This document shows, one piece after another, positions 1 to 5,105 of a DNA stretch of 5,218 nt; position 1 is the stretch's first letter; each line of letters opens with the position of its first letter. The DNA comes from a bacterium. Lineage in GTDB: Bacteria > Patescibacteriota > Minisyncoccia > Minisyncoccales > UBA10102. The notes under the pieces were generated by a model. That model saw nothing but the letters and a program-made list of their open reading frames with translations, was not told the origin of the DNA and searched no databases. The translations under genes and the position numbers were made by a program. The stretch lies in contig JAUYJZ010000070.1 in assembly GCA_030698465.1 (NCBI GenBank), positions 1-5,218 on the forward strand. The letters are read 5' to 3'.

Positions 1-1106
1 ATATGCTTTCTCGTATTTTCAAGGAAGCTGGTTTCAATACTGCCTCTATGTCTTCTGTAAGGTTTCAAGTGAAAGACAAAGAGTGGAGAAACACCATGAA
101 AATGACTATGCCGGGGCGTTTTGTCATTCAAAGGTTCTTGCGGCAGGCAAAGAATGCTGGGTGTACCCACGTGGTTTTAGAGGTGACGTCAGAAGGTATG
201 CTTCAGCATCGACACCGGTTTATTCCTTTTCATACTGCGGTGTTTACCAATCTTTCTCCAGAACACATTGAACGGCATGGTTCTTTTGAAAATTACAAGC
301 AAACAAAAGGGAAGCTTTTTTCTTTGGCAAAGAACGTGCATGTTATCAATATAGATGACGAACACGCAGAATACTTTCTTTCTTTTCTGGCAAAACAAAC
401 ACACACCTATTCTATTTTTGGTCGAGGTAAAGGCGAGTTCAACATTGCAGGAGAGAACATACAAGAGAATAAAGGACTGCGATTTTCTGCGGGAGGTGTT
501 GAGTTTCATCTCAGCCTTCTTGGTAGATTTAATATATACAATGCCCTAGCTGCGATTGCCGTGGCTAGGTCAGAAGGAATATCGTTTGAAGTATGCAAAA
601 AGGCCCTGGAAAAGATGGAGGTGGTTCCAGGGCGCATGGAAGAGGTGATTTCTTCTCCTTTTCGGGTGGTGGTAGATTATGCTTTTACCCCCGCTGCCTT
701 GGAAAAGGTATACCAAACACTGAAGTCGTCTTCTGGGAAGTTACTCTGCGTTTTGGGAGCAACTGGTGGAGGAAGAGACGCTTGGAAACGCCCCATCTTG
801 GGGGAGATTGCTTCTGCAAACTGTGACACTGTTATTGTGACAGATGAAGATCCATATGAAGAAGATCCTGAGAAAATCATGGATGAGGTAATGGCAGGAG
901 TAAAGGGAAAAGCAGAGAAGATTCTAGACAGAAGAGACGCCATTGCAAAGGCATTGAGCATGGGGCGAAAAGGAGACACCGTTGTTATCACCGGAAAAGG
1001 ATCTGAAGATTCCATAGCAGTTAGGGGGGGCAAGAAAGTTCCCTGGGATGACAGAGAAGTGGTGAGAGAAGAGTGGACAAAACTCACAGAACATGGTACG
1101 CTTTGA
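1..1106 (+). CDS. murE: MurE-like UDP-MurNAc-peptide ligase, 5'-truncated by the window edge
   Basis: Cytoplasmic ATP-dependent Mur ligase that adds the third amino acid to UDP-MurNAc-dipeptide in peptidoglycan synthesis. The visible 367 residues (numbered from the ATG at position 3, probably an internal Met) start just after where the GT(N/K)GKTT P-loop should be, so the start lies upstream of the window. Family motifs follow in order: KMTMPGRF (33-40, the TTP region), EVTSEG (60-65), FTNLSPEHIERHGSFENYK (81-99) with the expected carbamylated Lys about K102, LLGRFNIYNALAA (172-184), VPGRME (208-213), VVVDYAFTP (222-230), GATGGGRDAWKRP (252-264), and GKGSEDS plus a DDREVVRE tail (331-356). 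The DNPR diaminopimelate-recognition motif of Gram-negative MurE is replaced by DEDPY (281-285), and the His of VDYAHTP is Phe. The third amino acid therefore cannot be assigned. It ends with TGA 20 nt before the next gene. Family assignment is firm; the murE symbol is an inference. Confidence 0.9.
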   Translation, partial: MLSRIFKEAGFNTASMSSVRFQVKDKEWRNTMKMTMPGRFVIQRFLRQAKNAGCTHVVLEVTSEGMLQHRHRFIPFHTAVFTNLSPEHIERHGSFENYKQTKGKLFSLAKNVHVINIDDEHAEYFLSFLAKQTHTYSIFGRGKGEFNIAGENIQENKGLRFSAGGVEFHLSLLGRFNIYNALAAIAVARSEGISFEVCKKALEKMEVVPGRMEEVISSPFRVVVDYAFTPAALEKVYQTLKSSSGKLLCVLGATGGGRDAWKRPILGEIASANCDTVIVTDEDPYEEDPEKIMDEVMAGVKGKAEKILDRRDAIAKALSMGRKGDTVVITGKGSEDSIAVRGGKKVPWDDREVVREEWTKLTEHGTL

Positions 1107-1126
1107 AGGCATCATTATTTTTTTTC

Positions 1127-1405
1127 ATGGCAAAACCTCTTTTTCCAAGGAGCACAAGAAAATACATTCGTTCTCAGAAAGCCCAAATTCGAAGGGAGGT
1201 TTTTGACACGGCAAAAAGGCAGGAAATGATAAAGAAACTCTTGGAAAGGTTTTTGCCAAAACAAAAAGAGGAGCAATTAGACCCTGGGCGCTCTACGACC
1301 CCCCGGAAGGGACTCCTCGGGGCACGCGCCCGCGAGAGACAAGCAGTTGTCTCTCGCCCCAAGAAGCGCAAAGAAGAGTTGGTGGCTGTTGTAAAAGAAA
1401 AATGA
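1127..1405 (+). CDS. Small very basic protein of unknown function carrying an in-frame palindromic insert
   Basis: A 92-residue Lys/Arg-rich protein with no transmembrane segment. Residues 10-42 (TRKYIRSQKAQIRREV and onward) look like a charged helix and resemble short conserved proteins that I associate with CPR genomes; the function is not known to me. I chose the ATG at 1127 because it begins the MAKPLFPRS segment, clear of the upstream gene; a longer in-frame form from 1073 would overlap the ligase gene and add a Phe-rich stretch. No good Shine-Dalgarno sequence is visible. The stop overlaps the start of the NIF3-like gene (ATGA at 1402-1405), suggesting translational coupling. Residues 54-77 are encoded by a GC-rich double-hairpin element of exactly 72 nt, followed directly by a lysine-rich end (RPKKRKEEL). 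That segment is probably a tolerated insertion and not part of the conserved fold. Nucleic-acid binding is possible from charge alone but unproven. Confidence 0.72.
   Translation: MAKPLFPRSTRKYIRSQKAQIRREVFDTAKRQEMIKKLLERFLPKQKEEQLDPGRSTTPRKGLLGARARERQAVVSRPKKRKEELVAVVKEK
1286..1357 (+). repeat. GC-rich double-hairpin (palindromic) element, copy 1, inside a CDS
   Basis: Two adjacent stem-loops. Stem A is GGGCGC (1286-1291) with GCGCCC (1326-1331). It encloses stem B, CCCCG (1301-1305) with CGGGG (1318-1322), which continues after a 2-nt bulge as AGG/CCT (1308-1310 with 1315-1317) closing a GACT loop. Immediately after, stem C is a perfect 11-bp inverted repeat, GCGAGAGACAA (1332-1342) with TTGTCTCTCGC (1347-1357), around a GCAG tetraloop. 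The element is markedly richer in GC than its surroundings and is 72 nt long (24 codons), so it keeps the reading frame of the host gene. It shares architecture and short loop motifs with the element at 2397-2464. Confidence 0.7.
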
Positions 1406-2346
1406 AGATTCAAGACATCTACGGCAAAGCGGTTGCAATGGGGATTGATGCGGATTTCCGCACCAACGAATATGTAGAGAAGCTTTTAGAGAGAAAAAAG
1501 GCGAAGTTTGAGAAACTCACTGATTCCCAAAAAGAAGAGTTTGACCAAGAGTCCTTAACCAATCCTTATTCTGATACTAGAGTTTTGCATGTTGCAGAGG
1601 AAAAAGAGATAACAAAGGTTCTTTGCGGCATTGACATTGAGCCAGCAGAAATCCTACTTGCAAAGCAACTGGGCGGTATTGATTTGGTTATCTCTCACCA
1701 CCCCATGGGGCGAGCATTAGGAGACATGCATGAGGTAATGGAGCTGCAGGCAGATGTATTCCATCAGTACGGAGTTCCCATCAACGTTGGGGAGTGGCTT
1801 ATGAAAGAGCGCATTTCTGAGGTAGCGCGAGGGTTTAACCCAAGAAACCTCTGGAAAACCATAGATGCCGCAAAACTTCTGGGCGTGAACCTTATGTGCC
1901 TCCACACGGCAGCCGATAACATTTCTGCTAAGGTGGTGCGGGAAAAGATCGAGGCCAGCAATCCAGAGCGCATCGAAGATCTTCTTGAAATATTAAAAGA
2001 GATACCAGAATATAAAGAAGCAATCGCTCGTGGCGTTGGTCCCAAGGTCTTTGCGGGCAGTCCAGAAAACCGATGTGGCAAGATTTTAGTGGATATGACA
2101 GGAGGCACAGAAGGTCCCCCGAAGATCTACGAAAAGATTGCTCAGGCTGGTATTGGCACCATAGTGGGCATGCACATATCAGAAGACCACAAGAAGGAAG
2201 CCGATGCCGCTAACATTAATGTGGTAATAGCTGGCCACATATCTTCTGATTCCATTGGAATGAATATTATTCTCGACGAGGCAGAAAAGCAGGGGGTAGA
2301 GGTTATTTCCTGCGGAGGACTCTTTCGCATCTCCCGGAATAAATGA
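1402..2346 (+). CDS. NIF3-like (YbgI/DUF34 family) dinuclear metal centre protein
   Basis: A 314-residue soluble protein of the NIF3 family, annotated elsewhere as GTP cyclohydrolase 1 type 2-like or NGG1-interacting factor 3. The family binds two metal ions in a toroidal oligomer; its physiological reaction is not settled. The N-terminal half shows VLCGIDIEPAEILLAKQLGG, then DLVISHHPMG with metal ligands H99-H100, and CLHTAADN (167-173) with a likely ligand D172. The C-terminal half has GTIVGMHISEDHKKEA (252-267) and NVVIAGHISSDSIGMN (273-288), where H279 and D283 occupy the usual His-x3-Glu ligand pair, with Asp in place of Glu. The first 50 residues form a charged extension before the canonical fold. 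The start overlaps the preceding gene by ATGA, so translation is probably coupled; no separate Shine-Dalgarno sequence is seen. Family assignment is strong; substrate is unknown. Confidence 0.92.
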   Translation: MKIQDIYGKAVAMGIDADFRTNEYVEKLLERKKAKFEKLTDSQKEEFDQESLTNPYSDTRVLHVAEEKEITKVLCGIDIEPAEILLAKQLGGIDLVISHHPMGRALGDMHEVMELQADVFHQYGVPINVGEWLMKERISEVARGFNPRNLWKTIDAAKLLGVNLMCLHTAADNISAKVVREKIEASNPERIEDLLEILKEIPEYKEAIARGVGPKVFAGSPENRCGKILVDMTGGTEGPPKIYEKIAQAGIGTIVGMHISEDHKKEADAANINVVIAGHISSDSIGMNIILDEAEKQGVEVISCGGLFRISRNK

Positions 2347-2347
2347 A

Positions 2348-2392
2348 CCTCTCCTGGAAAACGAGTTGCTTTCAGCAGTTTTCCAGGAGAGG
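2348..2392 (+). terminator. Perfect 15-bp hairpin just after the NIF3-like gene, possible terminator or RNA 3'-end element
   Basis: CCTCTCCTGGAAAAC (2348-2362) is perfectly complementary to GTTTTCCAGGAGAGG (2378-2392). The 15-nt loop can form a further TGCT/AGCA mini-stem (2367-2370 with 2374-2377). It begins one base after the TGA stop. No U-tract follows on the + strand, so it is not a canonical intrinsic terminator; it could stabilise the mRNA 3' end, pause polymerase, or belong with the repeats that follow. The inverted repeat is directly visible; the role is inferred. Confidence 0.6.
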
Positions 2393-2396
2393 CACA

Positions 2397-2464
2397 GGGT
2401 TTGCATTATTGCCGCTCGGGGACTCGCGGCGCGCAAACCCCTTTAAACCCAAGCAGTTGGGTTT
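2397..2464 (+). repeat. Double-hairpin (palindromic) element, copy 2, in the tRNA leader region
   Basis: Stem A is GGGTTTGC (2397-2404) with GCAAACCC (2433-2440). It encloses stem B, GCCGC (2411-2415) with GCGGC (2426-2430), whose loop contains GGGACTC (2419-2425). Stem C is AAACCCAA (2445-2452) with TTGGGTTT (2457-2464) around a GCAG tetraloop, extendable by CTT (2441-2443) with AAG (2466-2468) across one T-T mismatch, which reaches the first base of the tRNA. The order of stems, the GGGACTC segment and the AA-GCAG-TT tip match the element at 1286-1357, although the stem sequences differ. Because GGGTTT and AAACCC each occur twice, alternative pairings are possible. Together with the hairpin at 2348-2392 it fills the gap between the NIF3-like gene and the tRNA; no ORF worth calling is present there. 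Confidence 0.68.
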
Positions 2465-2467
2465 TAA

Positions 2468-2539
2468 GCTCTCGTGGTTTAACGGATAGAACACGGGCCT
2501 CCGGAGCTCGTGATACAGGTTCGATTCCTGTCGAGAGCA
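2468..2539 (+). tRNA. tRNA-Arg (anticodon CCG)
   Basis: A complete 72-nt cloverleaf reading CGG arginine codons. Acceptor stem GCTCTCG pairs with CGAGAGC. The D arm is GTTT/GAAC with an 8-nt loop containing GG. The anticodon stem CGGGC/GCTCG (one G-U pair) closes the loop CTCCGGA with anticodon CCG. The variable region is a short TGAT. The T arm ACAGG/CCTGT closes loop TTCGATT. The discriminator base is A and the 3' CCA is not encoded, so it must be added by a nucleotidyltransferase. No clear dedicated promoter is visible upstream; the 5' flank is the palindromic element at 2397-2464. Confidence 0.95.
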
Positions 2540-2545
2540 CAGGTG

Positions 2546-2554
2546 TGTTATACT
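2546..2554 (+). promoter_or_regulatory. Extended -10 promoter, predicted to give a leaderless mRNA
   Basis: TGTTATACT is a TGn extended -10 with a 5/6 match to TATAAT (TATACT at 2549-2554). A start about 7 nt downstream of the -10 falls at 2561-2562, essentially on the ATG at 2562. No Shine-Dalgarno sequence lies between the -10 and the ATG, consistent with a leaderless transcript. A -35 box would fall inside the tRNA T arm and is not convincing. Confidence 0.6.
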
Positions 2555-2561
2555 AGAATAT

Positions 2562-2906
2562 ATGAAAAAGAAACTAACAAAAGCTAAAAAACCCACCAAA
2601 GTCGCCTCAACGGCGACCCGCCGAGGAGGCGGGAAGGTGGCGCCCAAGAAAAAAGTTGTTACAGAGAAGCCTCTTGGTAGGGTTTCCCACTATTTTGATA
2701 ACATCAAGGTAGCTGCCATAAAGCTTGAGGCTCCCCTGAAAAAGGGAGATACCGTTCGCATTGAGGGAGGAACCACTGTGGTGAAGATGAAGATTGCTTC
2801 TATGCAAAAGGACCACAAACCGGTGCTTACAGCAAAGGCAAAGGATGAGATTGGGATTAAAGTTTCAAAGAAGGTCCGCGAGGGCTATCGGGTTTTCAAG
2901 GCATAG
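2562..2906 (+). CDS. EF-Tu domain-2-like (translation elongation factor-like) small protein with lysine-rich N-terminal tail
   Basis: A 114-residue protein. Residues 1-36 are a low-complexity Lys-rich, probably disordered, tail. Residues 38-113 form a small beta-barrel domain with the pattern LGRVSHYFDNIKVAAIKL, then LKKGDTVRIEGGTT, SMQKDHKPV, DEIGIKV and VREGYRVFK. That pattern is characteristic of stand-alone domains resembling domain 2 of translation GTPases, also found at the C-terminus of U32 peptidases. There is no GTPase domain. The role is unknown; RNA or ribosome association is only an inference from the fold and basic tail. Residues 14-27 are encoded by a GC-rich double hairpin (2593-2640). 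Translation probably starts on a leaderless mRNA. The stop codon abuts the permease start (TAG then ATG at 2907), so the two are likely co-expressed. Confidence 0.85.
   Translation: MKKKLTKAKKPTKVASTATRRGGGKVAPKKKVVTEKPLGRVSHYFDNIKVAAIKLEAPLKKGDTVRIEGGTTVVKMKIASMQKDHKPVLTAKAKDEIGIKVSKKVREGYRVFKA
2593..2640 (+). repeat. GC-rich tandem hairpins inside the EF-like gene
   Basis: GTCGCC (2601-2606) pairs with GGCGAC (2612-2617) around a TCAAC loop, and CCCGCC (2617-2622) pairs with GGCGGG (2628-2633) around GAGGA; the two share base 2617. Flanking CCACC (2593-2597) and GGTGG (2636-2640) could close a three-way junction. The 48-nt segment is a whole number of codons and lies in the disordered tail. 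It lacks the GGGACTC and GCAG motifs of the elements at 1286 and 2397, so it is probably a different repeat type or simply a GC-rich coding stretch. Confidence 0.5.
2898..2901 (+). promoter_or_regulatory. Probable ribosome binding site of the permease gene
   Basis: AAGG lies 5 nt before the ATG at 2907, inside the last codons of the preceding gene. The same AAGG-N5-ATG arrangement precedes the acylphosphatase start at 4067 (AAGG 4058-4061), and the agreement supports both start choices. Confidence 0.5.
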
Positions 2907-4052
2907 ATGAACTATCCTTTTGTGTTGGCATTGTCCACCCTGGTGGGGACGATTATCGGAGCTGGGATTTTTGGCGTTCCCTATGTTGTGGCAAAGAGCG
3001 GGATTATCCCCGCCATTTTTTATTTCCTATTATTGGGAGGGGCGGTGATGCTGCTTCATTTGTTTTTTGGGGAGGTTGCCCTAAGGACAAAAGAGAAGCA
3101 CCGTCTTATTGGATATTGTGAAACGTACCTTGGGAAACCAGGAAAGATTGCTGCCGTCTTTTCTACCTTGTTTGGCATTGTGGGGGCGTTGCTCGCCTAT
3201 ACCATCGTGGGAGGAAGCTTTTTGCATATCTTGTTCGGAGAGTTTTCCGGAATTTCTGCAACTTGGTTTTCCATTCTTTTTTGGGGACTCTTGTCTCTGT
3301 TTATCCTACGTGGCATTCAGTTCATAGCCAAAGCTGAGTTTCTCATGAACATTGCCTTGTTTGCAATTGTTTTTCTCATCTTTTTCTTTGCTGCTCCCCA
3401 TATAAGAGTTGAGAACTTTTCTCTGGTTCATTTAGAACACTTCTTTTTGCCCTACGGTGTTATTCTGTTTGCCTTAGCAGGGTGGGCTGCCATACCCGAG
3501 ATTGCCGACTTTTTCAAACGAGGCCATGAAAAAAAGAGTTTGGACAACCTCATTGTTTTAGCTTCCATCATCACCGTGGCGCTATACTTTTTCTTTGCCC
3601 TATTTGTGGTAGGCGTTTCAGGTGAAAACACTTCCCCGAATGCTCTCCAGGGCCTAGAAGGTTCTTTGGGCGGGGGGATTGTGCAGTTGGGTGCCTTGTT
3701 TGGCCTTGTTGCTATTGCTGCCTCCTTTTTGGTACTGGGCAACTATCTGAAAAACTCCCTGCGCTATGATTTTCACCTCCCGTACGCCCCGTCTGCCGCC
3801 ATTGCCATTATCACACCCATGCTCCTGTTTCTTCTCGGCTTTCGGGAGTTTATTTCTGTTCTAGGTATTGTGGGGGTTGCAATGGGGATCGTTGAGGGAA
3901 CCCTTATCGTATTGCTGTATAAGAAGGCACGGGCCTTTGGGGAGAGAACCCCGGAATACAGCCTGCGCCTACCAAAGCTCCTGCCCTACCTTGTCTTGGT
4001 TGTAGTGATGGGGGGCGGCCTTGCAGCATTACTCTTTTCCTACTTCCGTTAG
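2907..4052 (+). CDS. Amino-acid permease-like 11-TM transporter
   Basis: A 381-residue, highly hydrophobic inner-membrane protein with about 11 predicted helices (roughly 5-27, 33-57, 80-110, 118-140, 143-163, 178-198, 213-236, 256-278, 294-312, 314-338 and 358-379). TM1 contains GTIIGAGIFGVPYVVAKSG (14-32), the glycine-rich broken-helix signature of the APC superfamily, nearest to the aromatic amino-acid/HAAAP and related permease groups. FALAGWAAIPEIADFFKR (188-205) matches the conserved TM6 segment where substrate contacts occur. It most likely imports an amino acid with an ion gradient, which would suit a host-dependent organism with few biosynthetic genes, but the substrate cannot be read from sequence. 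The start abuts the stop of the upstream gene and has AAGG 5 nt upstream. Length is typical, and no truncation or frameshift is seen. Confidence 0.88.
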   Translation: MNYPFVLALSTLVGTIIGAGIFGVPYVVAKSGIIPAIFYFLLLGGAVMLLHLFFGEVALRTKEKHRLIGYCETYLGKPGKIAAVFSTLFGIVGALLAYTIVGGSFLHILFGEFSGISATWFSILFWGLLSLFILRGIQFIAKAEFLMNIALFAIVFLIFFFAAPHIRVENFSLVHLEHFFLPYGVILFALAGWAAIPEIADFFKRGHEKKSLDNLIVLASIITVALYFFFALFVVGVSGENTSPNALQGLEGSLGGGIVQLGALFGLVAIAASFLVLGNYLKNSLRYDFHLPYAPSAAIAIITPMLLFLLGFREFISVLGIVGVAMGIVEGTLIVLLYKKARAFGERTPEYSLRLPKLLPYLVLVVVMGGGLAALLFSYFR

Positions 4053-4066
4053 AAAGCAAGGTTCTT

Positions 4067-4357
4067 ATGACAGAGAACACACGGTTTCACCTCTTGATTT
4101 CAGGTAGAGTGCAAGGGGTTTTGTTTCGCCAACATGCAAGAGCTAAGGCTTTAGAGCTTGGCTTGACTGGTTGGGCAAAGAATCTGTTGGACAGCAAGGT
4201 TGAGATTGTGATTGAGGGAGAGAAAGCGAATATAGAGGAGTTTTTGAAGTGGGCAAAGCAGGGGCCACAACTGGCAAGGGTGGAGAATGTAGAAATTGGC
4301 AAAGAAGGATACACCGGAGAGTTTGAGGGCTTTGTTATACGTGAGTTTGGCTTTTGA
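4067..4357 (+). CDS. acyP: Acylphosphatase
   Basis: A 96-residue cytoplasmic enzyme that hydrolyses acyl phosphates to carboxylate and phosphate. The N-terminal signature GRVQGVLFRQHARAKALELG (13-32) contains the phosphate-binding loop and catalytic R21. The second motif GLTGWAKNLLDSKVEIVIEG (32-51) carries catalytic N39, and the FEGFVIREFGF end is a recognisable C-terminal strand. All key residues are present and the length is normal for the family. Usually the first motif reads V(G/F)FR; here it is VLFR. AAGG at 4058-4061 supports the start, 14 nt after the permease stop. The end of this gene contains the -35 region of the next promoter. The physiological substrate of bacterial acylphosphatases is generally uncertain. 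Confidence 0.96.
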   Translation: MTENTRFHLLISGRVQGVLFRQHARAKALELGLTGWAKNLLDSKVEIVIEGEKANIEEFLKWAKQGPQLARVENVEIGKEGYTGEFEGFVIREFGF

Positions 4358-4375
4358 CAGCCATTTTGGTATAAT
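4347..4375 (+). promoter_or_regulatory. Sigma-70-type promoter with extended -10
   Basis: A perfect TATAAT (4370-4375) is preceded by TGG, giving an extended TGn-10. A 4/6 -35 match, TTGGCT (4347-4352), lies at the standard 17-bp spacing. The start is predicted near 4382, only about 7 nt before the ATG at 4389. The GAGG at 4377-4380, which is well placed as a Shine-Dalgarno sequence, would then be outside the transcript unless readthrough mRNA is also made. This is the strongest promoter-like signal in the window. Confidence 0.75.
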
Positions 4376-4388
4376 AGAGGACGTATAG

Positions 4389-4769
4389 ATGAGAAGAATT
4401 ATTGGAAAAATACCAAGAAGACAGATTATGCAGGTAGCTCCTAAGGCATCCTTGGGGGCTCTGCCCATGCTCATTTCCTTTGAGCTTGGATTTGCCCTGC
4501 TTGCAGGATACTTTGCAGCGCATTATCTTGCGGGAGAAAAGACCTCAGAACGAGGGAGGATTCCTTCTTTGGTCTTTAACGTGGGAGATTGGAGATTCCA
4601 CCTCCACCATTGGTTCTTGTTTTTGGGCATTTTTGTTGCAGCAGTCATAGCCAATTTCTTTATCATCGCCCCCTTTGTATTCTACGGGTTTTTGGGCGGA
4701 GTCATCGTGCAAGGACTTTCGCACTATGACGACTGGACCCGCATTGTGAGCAAACAGAAACACGCATGA
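4389..4769 (+). CDS. Small membrane protein of unknown function with HLHHW and YDDW motifs
   Basis: A 126-residue protein with about three transmembrane helices (roughly 26-47, 76-95, 96-111). Between the first two lies DWRFHLHHWFLFLG (67-80), with a His cluster H71, H73 and H74 at the membrane border. After the last helix comes GGVIVQGLSHYDDWTRIV (103-120). The His cluster with H112, D114 and D115 could form a metal or catalytic site, but I know of no established function; I recall similar short HxHHW proteins from CPR genomes. The ATG at 4389 is preferred because it follows GAGG by 8 nt and lies just downstream of a strong promoter. Starts at 4428 or 4467 (Met14, Met27) would remove only the basic N-terminal tail and lack a ribosome binding site. 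It overlaps the VIT-like gene by ATGA, so the two are probably co-translated. Confidence 0.78.
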   Translation: MRRIIGKIPRRQIMQVAPKASLGALPMLISFELGFALLAGYFAAHYLAGEKTSERGRIPSLVFNVGDWRFHLHHWFLFLGIFVAAVIANFFIIAPFVFYGFLGGVIVQGLSHYDDWTRIVSKQKHA

Positions 4770-5104
4770 TTCTGCAAAGATTTATCCAGCGCTTCAGAAA
4801 AGGAGTGTATATTGGGGATTTTGTGTATGGGGCAAACGATGGCATTGTCACCACCTTTGCTGTAGTGGCAGGGGCTACTGGAGCAGCTCTCTCTCCCGGT
4901 ATTGTTATTATCCTGGGGTTGGCAAACTTGTTTGCAGATGGATTTTCCATGGGAGCCCCCAATTTCTTGGCAATTCGTTCTGAAAAAGAAGGAGGACATT
5001 TTGGTAAGAGGGGTTTTGAAATGCTGCTGGTTGGTGGTGTTGCATCCGGACTTGCCTTTGTTATTGGATGGGGGGTAAAAACAATGTTTGGCATTGTGGT
5101 ATAG
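4766..5104 (+). CDS. Short VIT1/CCC1-family membrane protein (possible Fe/Mn transporter, internally shortened)
   Basis: A 112-residue protein. Residues 17-65 (GDFVYGANDGIVTTFAVVAG, then IVIILGLANLFADGFSMG) closely match TM1 and TM2 of the VIT1/CCC1 Fe2+/Mn2+ transporter family. Residues 84-112 (FEMLLVGGVASGLAFVIGWG, then VKTMFGI) resemble the last helix of that family. The cytoplasmic acidic metal-binding domain and TM3-TM4 are missing: only about 18 residues (66-83, with SEKEGGHFGKRG) join the two parts. Family members are usually 5-TM proteins of about 170 residues or more. The frame is open and ends in TAG one base before the next ATG, so it is not an obvious frameshift. It may be a minimal family member that oligomerises, or a degraded copy. 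Metal transport by this short form is an inference. Confidence 0.82.
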   Translation: MILQRFIQRFRKGVYIGDFVYGANDGIVTTFAVVAGATGAALSPGIVIILGLANLFADGFSMGAPNFLAIRSEKEGGHFGKRGFEMLLVGGVASGLAFVIGWGVKTMFGIVV

Positions 5105-5105
5105 C

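Noticed and set aside
677..1087. Long open frame on the minus strand
   Set aside because: It is antisense to conserved Mur ligase motifs, has no family resemblance or start signal, and reflects codon bias of the + strand gene.
1118..1125. Run of eight T after the Mur ligase gene as an intrinsic terminator
   Set aside because: No GC-rich hairpin precedes it, and the next gene starts 2 nt later, so a transcript end here is unlikely.
2401..2447. A dedicated tRNA promoter (TTGCAT with TTTAAA)
   Set aside because: Both boxes match consensus poorly and their spacing is about 35 bp; the segment is better explained by the inverted repeats.
1286..2640. CRISPR array or spaced direct repeats
   Set aside because: The repeats are inverted, irregularly spaced and differ in sequence; no regular repeat-spacer pattern or cas gene is present.
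3284..3290. A third GGGACTC, in the permease gene
   Set aside because: It is not surrounded by stems or followed by a GCAG hairpin, and it encodes ordinary transmembrane residues; a chance match.
4354..4375. TTGACA (4354-4359) as the -35 partner of TATAAT (4370-4375)
   Set aside because: The spacer is only 10 bp, far from the usual 16-18. The TTGGCT at 4347-4352 has the right 17-bp spacing, and the extended -10 can work with a weak -35.
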